A stretch of 64,000 bases of DNA from Mycoplasma haemocanis str. Illinois (GCF_000238995.1 NC_016638.1:186001-250000), one strand, 5' to 3'. Positions 20,767-31,310 are shown, counted from the first letter of the stretch. Made by a program: numbers and translations. The notes: generated by a model from the sequence alone, not told the origin.

Positions 20767-21774
20767 CTGATCTACTTTGACAACGCCTCTTCCTCTAGGA
20801 GGAAGTCTTATTTGGTAGATCGTTATTGCGAGGCGTTGTCTCTTTCCTTGAATAGAAATGAGTTAATTTCTGAATGTTGTACTTTAGTTGCAGAAGTTAT
20901 TGGTGCCTCTCCGGAAAGTATATGTATATTTCCAAATGCCACATATGCGGTTAATGAATTAGCTTTATCTCTGAATCGGGATAGTGAAGTATATTTGACA
21001 GATTTAGAACATTCTTCAAATCACGCTATTTGAATTACACAATATAAGAATGTATCTTTCCTCGTTCATCAGGACCTAATTAATCAACCTCTTTCTTCTA
21101 AGCCTTCCATTTACTCCCTTAGTCTTATGAGTAATTTGGAGGGAAAGAGTATATCTCTATCAGCTATAGAAGAGAAGTTTAGGAATACTTCCCATACTTT
21201 AGTCTTAGATGCAACTCAATACGTAAGGCATCAAATTCCTCTGCCCACAAGGGCCGATTATTTGTTCTTTTCTTTACACAAGATTCTTGGTCCCAATGGA
21301 ATAGGAATTCTTTATTCTAGGAGACCTAATCCGGAATTGGGCTTAGGAATTTTAAATATGAAATCTAAGTCTGATTGTGAATTGGATTTATGTGCTTTAT
21401 ATGCTTGGAATAAGTCTTTTCCTTTGATATTAGAGGACTGAAAGAATGGAATTTCTCGGGAGAAAGAGATGTATCAATACTTCTTATCTAATTTTCCCGA
21501 TAATGAGTATGTGGAGTTAGTTAATACCGATACAGAAGGGAGTATTTTTCTCCTTAAAGTTAAATGAGAGGGATTATCTTCCCATGATTATGCCTTTTAT
21601 TTAGCTAAGAATAATGTGATAGTTAGAGCGGGATTATCTTGTTCCTGAATATCCTCTGAGAGATATGATTCTCGTAAAGTATTTAGAGTCTCTTTGAGCC
21701 CCGAAAACACTAGAGAGGAGATAGATTTTTTATTTTTTTTGATTAAAAAATTTGAAATCTTGGATTGCTTCTAA
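20767..21774 (+). CDS. sufS: Cysteine desulfurase (SufS/NifS-like)
   Basis: A PLP enzyme that takes sulfur from cysteine for Fe-S clusters and tRNA thiolation. The N-terminus reads I-Y-F-D-N-A-S-S, like the Y-x-D-N-A-A/S opening of the family. S-L-H-K-I-L-G-P-N-G near residue 170 holds the PLP Lys, and R-A-G-L-S-C-S-W near 290 holds the active-site Cys. At ~335 residues it is short for the family (~400). UGA is Trp at several sites. The start is problematic: no ATG/GTG/TTG lies before the D-N-A motif after the last stop (20752). CTG at 20767 or ATC at 20770 is the best guess; TTG at 20812 would remove the motif. Confidence 0.88.
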
Positions 21775-21796
21775 CTAGAATAATTTACATTCAATT

Positions 21797-22801
21797 ATGA
21801 AAAACATTGCGATTAACGGATTCGGTAGAATCGGAAGACTTGCTTTTAGAGAAATTCTTAAAAACAAGGAATTAAAAGTTGTTGCCATAAATGATTTAAC
21901 TGATCCGAAGACACTTGCTCACCTTCTTAAATATGATACAGCTCATGGTCCTGTTAAGTGTTACGATATCAGTGTTGAAGGTGACAGTATTGTTTTAGTT
22001 AATAAGTGTAGCGGGGAAAAGCAGTCTTTTAAAGTTATTTCCGAAAGAGATCCTAAAGCTTTACCTTGAAAATCTTTGGGTGTAGATTGTGTTCTTGAAT
22101 GTACTGGACGCTTTACTGATAAGGATGCAGCCATGGCTCACGTTGAGGCTGGAGCTAAGAAAGTGGTTATCTCTGCTCCAGCAAAAGGAGATCTTAAGAC
22201 AATCGTTTACAACGTAAACCACAATACTTTAACTTCCTCTGATCAAGTTATTTCCGCTGCTTCTTGTACCACTAATGCTTTAGCTCCCGTTGTAGATGCT
22301 CTTCATAAGAAGTACAAAATTGTTTCTGGTTTTATGACAACAATTCATGCTTACACAGCAGATCAGAGACTTCAAGATTCTCCTCATAGTGATTTGAGAC
22401 GTTCAAGAGCGGCTGGTTCTTCTATTATTCCTACTTCAACAGGTGCTGCTGCGGCAATTGGTAAGGTTATTCCTGAACTTTTGGGTAAGTTAGATGGAGT
22501 TGCTCATCGTGTTCCAACTATTACAGGTTCTTTGGTTGATATGATCTTAAGGATGGAATCTACTCCTACGGCTGAAGAGATTAATTCAACTATTAAGGCT
22601 GCTGCTTCTGAAACTTTATGTTATTGTGAGGATCCTATTGTTTCTTCTGACATTATCTCTCACACAGCGGCTTCTATTTTTGATTCCTTGTTAACTAAAG
22701 TTCTTCCTACTGGGGAGGTTAAACTTTACACTTGATATGATAATGAGTCTTCCTATGTAAATCAGTTGGTTAGAACTTTAAATTACTTTGCTTCTCTTTA
22801 A
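21797..22801 (+). CDS. gapA: Glyceraldehyde-3-phosphate dehydrogenase
   Basis: A 334-residue glycolytic enzyme making 1,3-bisphosphoglycerate. N-terminal I-N-G-F-G-R-I-G-R is the NAD fold. A-A-S-C-T-T-N-A near residue 154 holds the catalytic Cys, and H-A-Y-T-A-D-Q near 180 the catalytic His. Two in-frame UGA (22067 and 22733) encode conserved Trp. It ends 8 bp before pgk, the next step, so the two are likely one operon. Confidence 0.98.
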
Positions 22802-22809
22802 AAGAGAAC

Positions 22810-24036
22810 ATGGTTTACGATAAGGTAACTTTACAGGATATTTCTCTGGATGGGAAAAAAGTAGTAATTCGTCTTGATTTAAATGTTCCAGTTAAGGATG
22901 GAAAGATTGTTGATAATAATAGAGTAGTTCAAACTTTACCTACAATCCGTTATCTTTTGGAGAAGGGTTGTAAGTTGGTTGTTCTTAGTCATTTTTCTAG
23001 AATTAAAGATATTTCTGAAGTTACTTCCGGTAAGAAGTCCCTTAAAGTAGTAGCCGATGAGTTTCAGAGGTTGCTTCCCGATAATAAGGTGGCTTTTGTT
23101 TCTGATATTGATTTCAACAATGTTGCTTCCTTTGTTAGCTCCAATACCGATGTGGATTTATTCGTTTTGGAGAACACTAGATACTATGATGTTGATGCTC
23201 ATAATTCTTTGGTTAAATGAGAATCTAAAAATTATCCAGATCTAGCAAAATTCTGAGCTTCTCTTGGAGAAGTGTTTATCAATGATGCTTTTGGGACTTC
23301 TCACAGAGCGCATGCTTCTAATGTAGGTATTGCAGGTCATCTTCCTTCTGCAATTGGATTATTGGTTGAGAAGGAATTGGGTATGCTTGGTAAAGCCGTT
23401 TCTTCTACGGATTCACCTAAAGTTTTAATCTTGGGAGGTTCTAAGGTGTCTGATAAGTTGAAGTTAATAAATGCGATTGCCCCTAAAGTAGACAAGCTTC
23501 TTATAGGTGGAGGTATGTCTTATACTTTTCTTAAAGCACAAGGAAAAGAAGTTGGTAAGTCTATAGTGGAAGTGGAAATGATCGAAGAATGTAAGAATCT
23601 TCTTCAAAGGTATGCTGGTAAGCTTGTTCTTCCTGTTGATCATGTTGTAGCATCTGAATTTAAGGATATGGCTGGGCGCGTAGTTGACCTGGAAGAAAAG
23701 AATTGGGGAGATAATATGGCTTTGGATATTGGTCCCAAGACTGTTGAGCTTTATAGGAGTGTACTTGAAAATGCTAAAGTTGTTATTTGGAATGGTCCGA
23801 TGGGAGTTTTTGAATTTGATAATTTTTCTGAGGGTACAAAGTCTGTTGCTCTTAAGTTAGCAGATATTACTAAAAAAGGAGCGTACACCGTTATCGGTGG
23901 TGGAGATTCTGCCGCTGCGGCAGATAAATTTAAATTAGCCGATAGTATGAGTTTTATTTCTACAGGGGGGGGTGCTTCTCTTGCTTTCTTTGAAGGATCT
24001 GCTATGCCAGGAATAGAAGTTATTCCAGACAAGTAA
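22810..24036 (+). CDS. pgk: Phosphoglycerate kinase
   Basis: A 408-residue enzyme making ATP from 1,3-bisphosphoglycerate. V-I-R-L-D-L-N-V-P-V near residue 20 and L-S-H-F-S-R near residue 60 form the substrate side; G-G-S-K-V-S-D-K and the late G-G-G-D-S-A-A-A form the ADP side. Pyruvate-supplying substrate-level phosphorylation is the likely main energy source. UGA at 23218 and 23254 is Trp. It follows gapA directly. Confidence 0.98.
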
Positions 24037-24060
24037 TATTTAAATCTTAGATATAGAGGG

Positions 24061-24066
24061 TATAAT
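24061..24066 (+). promoter_or_regulatory. TATAAT -10 element before rpmA
   Basis: TATAAT in the 45-bp gap after pgk, 15 bases before the rpmA ATG. A -35 is not clear. It would serve the rpmA-rplK-rplA group. Confidence 0.4.
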
Positions 24067-24081
24067 TAAAAAGAATTATTC

Positions 24082-24357
24082 ATGTTTGATCTTCAGTTTT
24101 TTGCGTCTAAGAAAGGGGTAGGTTCTACTAAGAATGGTAGGGATTCTAGACCTAAGTACAGGGGGGCTAAGCTTTCTGATGGTCAGTTTACTAATGCTGG
24201 TCAAATAATATATAGGCAAAAAGGAAATGTTATTTATCCAGGGAAAAATGTTGGACAGGGTAATGATTTTACTTTATTTGCCCTTAAATCTGGATGGGTT
24301 AGATATGAGCCTTTTGGAAAGGGTAAAAAGAGAGTTCTTGTTTTAGAGAATCGTTAG
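24082..24357 (+). CDS. rpmA: Ribosomal protein L27 with N-terminal extension
   Basis: A 91-residue protein of the large subunit near the peptidyl-transferase centre. It starts [12 protein letters not shown]. The L-Q-F-F-A segment before S-K-K-G-x-G-S-T matches the short leader that the Prp protease removes in Firmicutes and Mollicutes. [14 protein letters not shown] is the conserved start of mature L27. Its stop is followed at once by the rplK GTG. Confidence 0.96.
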   Translation: MFDLQFFASKKGVGSTKNGRDSRPKYRGAKLSDGQFTNAGQIIYRQKGNVIYPGKNVGQGNDFTLFALKSGWVRYEPFGKGKKRVLVLENR

Positions 24358-24783
24358 GTGGCAGAGGTTAAAAAGCCCAAAAAAAGGGTTGCTAAATTGG
24401 AGTTAATCGGGGGACAGGCAAAGCCTGGTCCTGCTTTGGCTTCTTTAGGGATAAATATGGCACAATTTACCAAGGATTTTAATGATAAGACTAAGGATAG
24501 AAATGGGGATATTGTTCCTGTAGTTTTCACCATTCTTCCCAATAAGACTTTTACTTTCGTTCTTAAAACTACTCCTACTCCCATATTATTAAAGAGAGAA
24601 ATGGGTTTGGAGAAAGGATCTTCCGATCCAAAGGCATCCAAAGTAGGTAAGTTAACTAAGACTCAGTTGAGGAAAATAGCGGAGTATAAGTTGCCCGATT
24701 CCAATGCTTCTTCTATAGAATCTATGGAAAGTATGATTATGGGTACAGCTAGGCAAATGGGAATAGAGATAGCTGATGAGTAG
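24358..24783 (+). CDS. rplK: Ribosomal protein L11
   Basis: A 141-residue GTPase-centre protein of the large subunit. L-I-G-G-Q-A-K-P-G-P-A near residue 20 and K-T-P-style T-T-P-T-P-I-L-L-K near residue 70 mark the N-terminal domain; M-G-T-A-R-Q-M-G-I lies at the end. The GTG start abuts the rpmA stop, and the 3' end overlaps rplA by 8 bp, so translation is probably coupled. Confidence 0.96.
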   Translation: MAEVKKPKKRVAKLELIGGQAKPGPALASLGINMAQFTKDFNDKTKDRNGDIVPVVFTILPNKTFTFVLKTTPTPILLKREMGLEKGSSDPKASKVGKLTKTQLRKIAEYKLPDSNASSIESMESMIMGTARQMGIEIADE

Positions 24784-25399
24784 TTTTAGTGAGTCTATAG
24801 AAGGTCTTCTTTCTTCTAAGAAGAGGAAGTTTACTGAGACTGTAGAGTTAGCAGTTAAGTTGAATCTCAATACCAAAAAACCTGAGCACAATTTTAAGGA
24901 GCTTTTTACTTTACCACATCCTATTCCAAAAAAGGTTCGGGTTCTTTTAATTGACGATTCTCTTTCTAAAGAAGAAGTTCAAGAATTGGAAATAGATCAC
25001 TATGGAGGAAAGGAAGTTATCGAAAGAATTAAAGAGGGTTGGTTAGATTTTGATGTGATTCTTACAACCGCTAAAATGATGCCTTTTATCTCTAAATTGG
25101 GTAAGGTTTTGGGTCCTAGGAATTTAATGCCGAGTCCTAAGTTGGGTACTGTTGTTACCGATGTTAAGAAGGCTGTTTTGGAATTTAAGAAAGGTAAAGT
25201 TTCATTAAAAAATGATACTTTTGGAAATGTTCATGTGGTTATTGGTAAGTTAGATTTTCCTAAGGAGAAATTGGAGGAGAATTATGAATTTGTTATGAAT
25301 TTAATAAAATCCAGAAAGCCAAAGGTGTTTAAGGGAAAGTATATTGACAAAGTGCATATATCCAGTACTATGGGTCCTTCTTTTAGACTTGATATTTAG
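24776..25399 (+). CDS. rplA: Ribosomal protein L1
   Basis: A 207-residue rRNA-binding protein of the L1 stalk. K-M-M-P-F-I-S-K-L-G-K-V-L-G-P-R-N-L-M-P near residue 100 is the hallmark, with a C-terminal S-S-T-M-G-P-S. The protein is about 20 residues shorter at the N-terminus than most L1. It forms the standard L11-L1 pair. Confidence 0.96.
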   Translation: MSSFSESIEGLLSSKKRKFTETVELAVKLNLNTKKPEHNFKELFTLPHPIPKKVRVLLIDDSLSKEEVQELEIDHYGGKEVIERIKEGWLDFDVILTTAKMMPFISKLGKVLGPRNLMPSPKLGTVVTDVKKAVLEFKKGKVSLKNDTFGNVHVVIGKLDFPKEKLEENYEFVMNLIKSRKPKVFKGKYIDKVHISSTMGPSFRLDI

Positions 25400-25405
25400 T
25401 GTATT

Positions 25406-25428
25406 TCCTTTCACTTATAGAGAAAGGA
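25406..25428 (+). terminator. Hairpin after rplA, possible terminator
   Basis: tcctttc (25406-25412) pairs with gaaagga (25422-25428) around a 9-base loop, 6 bp after the rplA stop. The following T tract is short, so termination is only possible. Confidence 0.35.
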
Positions 25429-25450
25429 TTTACTCTTTAGTGATGTTTGT

Positions 25451-26458
25451 ATGGGTCACAAGAAGTCTAAACCAGATTTTTCAAGATACGTAGATCTTTC
25501 TAAATTTCCAGATTTAAAGAAAATAAAAGTCGAGACTATTACTATTCAAACTTCTTATCCTTTAGATTTCTACGAGAATTCTTATCTATCTAAGAATGAA
25601 AATCATGGTTTAATAGACAGAATGATGGACTTCCTTTTTAGGAATTGTCATGATGGAAAGAAGTCGGTTTGAGATTACTTGGAGGTTTTTCAAGACAAAG
25701 GAATTCCTTATGATGTGTCTTTAGGAGCTTCAAGTATGACAATATTCTGCCTAGAATATCTCCATTCTTTGAATGAAGAGAAAGTGGTACCTAGATTTAC
25801 AGGGGGACCGTTTGGATCAATTAGAAGATCCGAAGCGGATCTCTATACTAGTAATTCTATAGTTTACGTAAAAACCGATACTAGGACTCCAGATTTAAAT
25901 GACTGATTCTCAGCCATTATTCATCTACTTTTAGGGAGAATAAAGTCCTTAACTTATGAAAGTCTAGGAGTGGATTTTATGAACGTAGATAAGTTATTGA
26001 TAATTAACCCTAGATTGGGGGAAATACATACAGTTAAAGTGGACAGCTTTATTAATAGAAAGAAATTTATATCCAAAATTTCTCATCAAGTTCTCTTTAA
26101 TAGAGGAACTTTAGAGACTGAAGAAGACTTATTATGCTTCTATTCAATGGATCTATTTAAGAGTGTATTTATGAAGTATTACTTTAAATTAGATAAAGAT
26201 ATTTCGGCTGCTTTGGAAGCCTCATCTAAGCACTTACAGGATTTCTTTACCGAAAAGGAGTTAAGTTATTTTAATCAGAGATTTTTAGAACTAATAATAT
26301 CTCCCCCAGCTCCCAAGAATAAAACTAGAAAGTTACTAATTTTCTTCTCTCTGTTGGCAATAGTTGGGATTTCTGGAGCTTCTCTTTGGGCTGCCGATAA
26401 GTATCTTGATATTGATATTAAGAAATGGCTTGAATATTTACTACCTAATAGGAAATAG
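25451..26458 (+). CDS. Array-flanking protein 1, possible PD-(D/E)XK-like, C-terminal TM
   Basis: A 335-residue protein paralogous to the one at 44573. The shared part starts at E-A-D-L-Y-T-S-N-S-I-V-Y-V-K (residues 128-141) and runs through D-W-F-S-A-I-I-H-L-L-L-G-R-I to D-F-F-T-E-K-E-L. The D-x(n)-(V/I)-x-V-K beta-hairpin pattern recalls the core of PD-(D/E)XK nucleases, but the catalytic set is incomplete. Here a hydrophobic helix (L-L-I-F-F-S-L-L-A-I-V-G-I) at about residues 294-310 is followed by a short basic tail; the paralog lacks it. UGA at 25670 and 25904 is Trp. It stands directly before array 1. Function is unproven. Confidence 0.65.
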
Positions 26459-26530
26459 TTAGATATTCTTCTTTATTAAAAACACCCTTTCTTTCTATTC
26501 TTTCTGCTAGTAATTTGCTCACCCTAAAGT

Positions 26531-27229
26531 ATGAGCATATTATTAAAAGGGTCGTTGGGCTTATTGGGAGCTGGGGGAGTAACTACTGCTGGGATAATTT
26601 ACTTCGGTTCAGATGTATTTAAGTCTAAGGAGAATAAAAAGGTATCTATTTCAGAGTTATTAAAGACTTCTAATCCAGAAAAGCGATTAATTACTTCTTC
26701 ACAAGCTTCAGACGGAGACTGAAAGGAAGCTTGGAAGACTTATAGAGAGGCAAATAAGGGTAAGAAGTTGAATGAGGATAAATGGAAGTTATCTGGTTGG
26801 ACTACTCCCCAAAGCGATATTACTAATGCAGAGAATGCTTCCGATAGCTTTATGAGTGCTTGTTCCGTTAATAAAGATAAACAGGTATCTGGAACAGATG
26901 ATCCTTTGTATGGAGAAGTGCTAGCTTACTGCACTAGATCAACATTAGTTAGTGACTTGATTGCTGATAATTATCCAAATAAGAAAATACTTACTTCCAC
27001 AGATAATGATGATGCCGGTTGAAAGGAAGTGTGATCCCAATACAGAACTCATAATTCAGGGAAGAACGATAAAGATAGTGATACTTGGAAGTTAGACGAT
27101 TGGCCTTCTTCCAATGAAAATAACGTCCCCCAAAGCTTTAAGACTAAATGTGGAGAGAAGGTTAAGGTTGCTACTTTTGTGACTAATAATGAGGATTACA
27201 TGAATGCTGTAAAGTGGTGTACTAAGTAA
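26531..27229 (+). CDS. Array 1 paralog 1 (type A)
   Basis: A 232-residue member opening array 1, 72 bp after array-flanking protein 1. Hydrophobic residues 4-25 (L-L-K-G-S-L-G-L-L-G-A-G-G) end in I-Y-F-G-S-D, then N-P-E-K-R-L-I near residue 52. The first half ends Y-C-T-R-S-T-L-V-S-D-L-I near residue 135, the second K-W-C-T-K. The C-half segment N-Y-P-N-K-K...N-N-E-D-Y-M-N-A-V matches loci 8, 13, 16 and 23. A single membrane anchor or signal with an outer two-repeat domain is the inferred topology. Function unknown. Confidence 0.8.
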
Positions 27230-27232
27230 AAG

Positions 27233-27916
27233 ATGTCTATATCTATTCCCGCTAAAGCTACTTTGGGAGTATTGGCGGGAGGTGCTACTGTTACTGGTGG
27301 AGCTTTTTTCTATAAAGGAATCTTTAGTTCTAAAAAAGATTCCGTAAGGAGTAAGAAGCCCATTTCTTATCTTATTAAAGCTTTCAATAATAATAAGCGC
27401 TTAATAAAAGGGGCCGAAAAAGGAGATTCTGCTGAATGGAAGGCCGCTTGAAAGTTATATGCAGCAGATTATAGAAATAAAGGTGAAAACCCGTTTTTCT
27501 TAGTTCAAGAGAAGCCGACGACAGATCCTAATGGTAGCGAGAGTGCTCCTAAAGAGTTCATGGATAAGTGCGAATCTTTATCTCGGGAAGAAGTTGATAA
27601 TGTGAACGATAGTAAATATCAAAATGTTCTTAAGTACTGTACTAGGGATGCTCTAGTTAGGGACTTAATTTCTGAATCTGGAAGATTGTTTTTTAATGGA
27701 GATGATTGAAAGCAAGGATGACAAAGTTATGTGGCTTCTAATTCCCAAAATGGAGAAGATACATGGAAGCTTTCAGATTGAAATAATAAGAAGAACGAAA
27801 GTAATTATGTTTCTGACGAGCTTAAGAAAAAGTGCGAATCTAAGTTATCTGGAAAAGTAGATGATGAAAAAGGAGATTATCAGAACGTTGTAAATTGATG
27901 TTCTAAAGCTAAATAG
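27233..27916 (+). CDS. Array 1 paralog 2 (type B-like)
   Basis: A 227-residue member. The Gly-rich N-terminus (L-G-V-L-A-G-G-A-T-V-T-G-G) is followed by N-N-N-K-R-L-I in place of N-P-E-K-R-L. After G-D-S-A-E-W-K-A-A-W it has the B insert with E-N-P-F-F-L. Core Y-C-T-R-D-A-L-V-R-D-L-I-S-E-S-G; end V-V-N-W-C-S-K. Three bases separate it from each neighbour. The first UGA-Trp is at 27449. Confidence 0.78.
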
Positions 27917-27919
27917 AAG

Positions 27920-28600
27920 ATGGCAATTTCCTTATTATCAAAAAGCATTACAGGAGTATTGGGATTAGGAACTGCTACTGTAGGTGCGGTTTATTTTGGT
28001 AGGGATTTAATAGGCAATAAGGCAAAGATATCTATTGAAGAGTTAATAGATACATCTAATCCCGATAAGAGATTTATCTCTGCTAGTTCAGATACCTATT
28101 GACGAGAGGCCTGGAAAGCATATATAGAAGATAATAAGTCTAACGAGAAGGATGTATGGAATGTGGCTGGATGAACTTCAGGTACTACCGTCACAAATAA
28201 TGAAAATGCCCCATCGGAATTTATTCAGGCGTGTGATAACAAGCGATCCCAAAAGGTATTAGATAAGAATGATTCTCTTTATTCCCAAGTGGTCAAGTAT
28301 TGTACAAGAGACACTGTGGTTCGCGATTTAATAAATGAAACTGAGGGAAGGTCTTTACTAGTAAAGAATGGTGATTTTGCAACGGATTCACATTGGAGGG
28401 CTGCGTGAAAGCTTTACAGAGATGATAATCCTGACGGCTCCGATAAGTGAAATATAAGTAATTACACTTCCATTAAGAGTCAGGAAAATGCTCAGGAAGC
28501 ATTTGCAAAAATGTGTGAAGAGAAGTCTCAAGTTAAAGAACATGATTTGACTAAATCTACTTATCTAGATGTACTTAAATACTGTACTAAGGTAGGGTAA
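27920..28600 (+). CDS. Array 1 paralog 3 (type A)
   Basis: A 226-residue member. The N-terminal helix ends V-Y-F-G-R-D-L-I-G; N-P-D-K-R-F-I near residue 52. Core Y-C-T-R-D-T-V-V-R-D-L-I-N-E-T-E-G-R; end V-L-K-Y-C-T-K-V-G. The stop overlaps the next ATG (TAATG). The 3' junction is nearly identical to that of paralog 5. Confidence 0.8.
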
Positions 28601-29271
28601 TGTTGAAGTTGTCTGCAGGGTTATTAGGGGTCGGCACTGTCGCTGCGGGTGGAGTTTTAGTTTACAAAGGATTGTCTAAGCCTTTAACCTATTCAATTAA
28701 GGACTTATTAGCCGTTGAGAATCCTGAAAAGAGATTAATTTCTAAGTCTTCCGATGGTTCTTCTGCCGAGTGAAAGGAAGCATGAAAGCTATATTTATCG
28801 TCCTATAAGAAGGATGGAAAGAATCCTTTCTTTTTAAGTAAAGATAAGCCCAATACGGAACCTGATGGAAAGGAAAACGCCCCTGCTGAGTTTATGAATA
28901 AATGTGAAGAGTTTTCTAGAGATATGGTTGTGGATAAGAAAGATAATAGGTACCAAAATGTTCTTGATTATTGTACTAGGAATACGCTCATTCAAGATTT
29001 AATTCAAGAATTGGGTAGAACTTTACTTAAAGAATCTGGAGATGATTGAAGTGTGGGTTGGGAGAGTTATAGAAAGGCAAATGCTGGAAGGCAACAAAGT
29101 CAGGATATTTGAAAATTATCTGATTGAAGCAATGCACAAAATTCCTCTTCTCCTGTTTCGGAAGATTTTAAGAAGAAATGTAAAGATAAGTTGGAATCAA
29201 GTGTGGGAGCTAAGGTGGATGATGATTATCAGAATGTTGTGAATTGGTGTTCTAAACCTAAAAAGCAATAG
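28600..29271 (+). CDS. Array 1 paralog 4 (type B)
   Basis: A 223-residue member: M-L-K-L-S-A-G-L-L-G-V-G-T-V-A-A-G-G, then S-I-K-D-L-L-A-V and N-P-E-K-R-L-I-S-K-S-S-D-G-S-S. Core Y-C-T-R-N-T-L-I-Q-D-L-I-Q-E-L-G; end N-W-C-S-K-P-K-K-Q. The N-half recurs in paralogs 6, 8 and 12. Paralog 5 starts at the next base. Confidence 0.8.
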
Positions 29272-29949
29272 ATGCCTTCTTCTCTGTTAACCAAGGCAAC
29301 TTTGGGAACTCTTGGTGTTGGAACTGTCGCAACGGGATCTATTTATCTAGGTAAGGATTTAATTGTCGCAAGAAATCAAAAGACAAAGACTTCTATCGAA
29401 GAGTTAATAGAAACAGTTAATCCAGATAAGCGGTTCATCTCCCGTCCCGGTACAAGTTCCCATTGAAGAGCTGTTTGGTCAGAATATAAAAAAGATAACA
29501 ATGTATGGAATTTGGCTGGATTAGATACGACTACCGCTAGCAGTACAGAAGATGCCCCACAGGAATTTATGGATGCATGCGATAGTAAGAAAGAACAAGA
29601 AGTATTAGATAAGGGCGATTCTCTCTATTCCCAAGTAGTTAAGTATTGCACTAGAAACACCTTGGTTCGTGATTTAATAAATGAGACCGAGGGAAAGACT
29701 TTATTAACTAAAGGATCTGATTTTGCAACTAACCAAGATTGAAAGACAGTTTGAGAATTATATAAGCAAGACAACAACGGTAAAAATACGGATTCATGAG
29801 ATATAGGGAGTTGGAGTTCCAATAAAGATTCAAGCAATGTTCCGGATGCGTTTGCAACTAAGTGTGGGACGAAATCTGAGGTGGAGGAATATCAATTAGA
29901 TCAATCCAATTATCTAGACGTGCTTAAATATTGTACTAAGGTAGGGTAA
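29272..29949 (+). CDS. Array 1 paralog 5 (type A)
   Basis: A 225-residue member with I-Y-L-G-K-D-L-I after the hydrophobic segment and N-P-D-K-R-F-I-S. Core Y-C-T-R-N-T-L-V-R-D-L-I-N-E-T-E-G-K; end V-L-K-Y-C-T-K-V-G. It is the closest sibling of paralog 3, especially across its 3' junction. TAATG overlap with the next gene. Confidence 0.8.
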
Positions 29950-30611
29950 TGTTGAAGTTGTCTGCAGGGTTATTAGGGGCAGGTACTGTCGTTGCGGGAG
30001 GAGTCTTAACTTACAAAAACCTTATTAAATCCCCAACTCACTTAATTAGAGATTTATTAGCTGTTAAGAATCCCGAAAAAAGATTGTTATCGCAATCTGA
30101 TGATGGATCTTCTGACGAGTGGAAGACTTCTTGAAAGTCTTATATTGAGAAATATAAGAATCAGGAAAGTAATCCATTTTCATTGACTTCCAGTCAACTT
30201 AAAGACACCATAGTTAATGCTCCCTCTGAATTTCGAAATGGCTGTAAGTCAACTTCATTGGATAAGGTAGTTGATGAAACAGATTTACGATATCAAGCTA
30301 TTTTAAGTTATTGTACTAGGGATACTTTAGTAAAGGATTTGATTTTAGAATCAGGTAGGGAGATAATTGATTCATCTTCTGGAGATTGAAATGAGAGTTG
30401 AAAAGACTATAGACATATTAATAATGGAAAACAGGATAAAGAAGACACTTGACAATTGTCTGATTGGAAAGATAAGAAAGGCAATGATGCTCTCGTTTCT
30501 GAAGATCTTAAGAAGAAGTGTGAGTCTAAGATATCTGGTAAGACTGGGGGAAAAGTAAATGATGATTATTCAAATATTGTGAGATGGTGTTCTAAACCGA
30601 AGAAGTCATAG
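29949..30611 (+). CDS. Array 1 paralog 6 (type B)
   Basis: A 220-residue member starting M-L-K-L-S-A-G-L-L-G-A-G. S-P-T-H-L-I-R-D-L-L-A-V-K-N-P-E-K-R-L-L. The insert reads S-N-P-F-S-L-T-S-S-Q-L-K, shared with paralog 10. Core Y-C-T-R-D-T-L-V-K-D-L-I-L-E-S-G-R-E-I-I-D; end R-W-C-S-K-P-K-K-S. No gap to paralog 7. Confidence 0.8.
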
Positions 30612-31310
30612 ATGTCTTCCCCCTTGTTAACTAAGGTAGCTTTAGGAACTCTTGGTGCTGGAACTGTTGCAACAGGGGCGGTTTATTTGGGAAAAGATTT
30701 AATTTCCTCAAACCGTTCTAAGGCTAAGACTTCCATTGAAGCATTAATAGAGAGATCTAATCCGGAGAAGAGGTTAATCTCTTTTGGAGTAGGCAGCAAT
30801 CCTAGTTGACAGTTGGCTTGGAAAGCATATAGAGAAGATAATAGGGATAATGAGAGAGATATATGGAATGTTGAGGGGTGGACTCAGGATAAAGGAAGTA
30901 TAGGTACTGTAGATGCTCCAAAAGCATTCATGGATGCGTGTGAGAGTAAGTTATCTCAAGAGGTATTAGATACGACCGACTCCCTTTATTCTCAAGTAGT
31001 TAAGTATTGCACTAGGGTCACTTTAGTTAGTGATTTAATAAATGAAAATGAAGAAAAGTCTTTATTGCATAGGGGAGATAATTTTGCAAATAATGAGGAT
31101 TGAAAAAAAGTATGGGCTGCCTATAAAGATGCAAATAAAGATCTTGCTCAAGATGAATGGAATTTAAGTACTTGGAGCACTCTGAAGGAACAGGAGAACG
31201 TTCCTGATGCGTTTGTAACTAAGTGCGAACAGAAGTCTAAGGCGGAGGAATATAAGTTAGATCAACCCACTTATTTAGATGTACTTAAATACTGTACTAA
31301 ATCGGAGTAA
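30612..31310 (+). CDS. Array 1 paralog 7 (type A)
   Basis: A 232-residue member: M-S-S-P-L-L-T-K-V-A-L-G-T-L-G-A-G, V-Y-L-G-K-D-L-I, N-P-E-K-R-L-I. Core Y-C-T-R-V-T-L-V-S-D-L-I-N-E-N-E-E-K; end V-L-K-Y-C-T-K-S-E. The 5' junction resembles those of paralogs 5 and 11. TAATG overlap with paralog 8. Confidence 0.8.

Noticed and set aside
23751..24032. 93-codon minus ORF antisense to pgk
   Set aside because: Shadow of pgk; Ala/Gly-rich coding gives an open reverse frame.
24354..24641. 95-codon minus ORF antisense to rplK
   Set aside because: Shadow of a highly constrained ribosomal gene; biased third positions create it.
29042..29242. 66-codon plus ORF inside paralog 4
   Set aside because: Alternate frame of a well-supported family member; same applies to short ORFs at 30367, 36300, 51792, 53658 and 58217.
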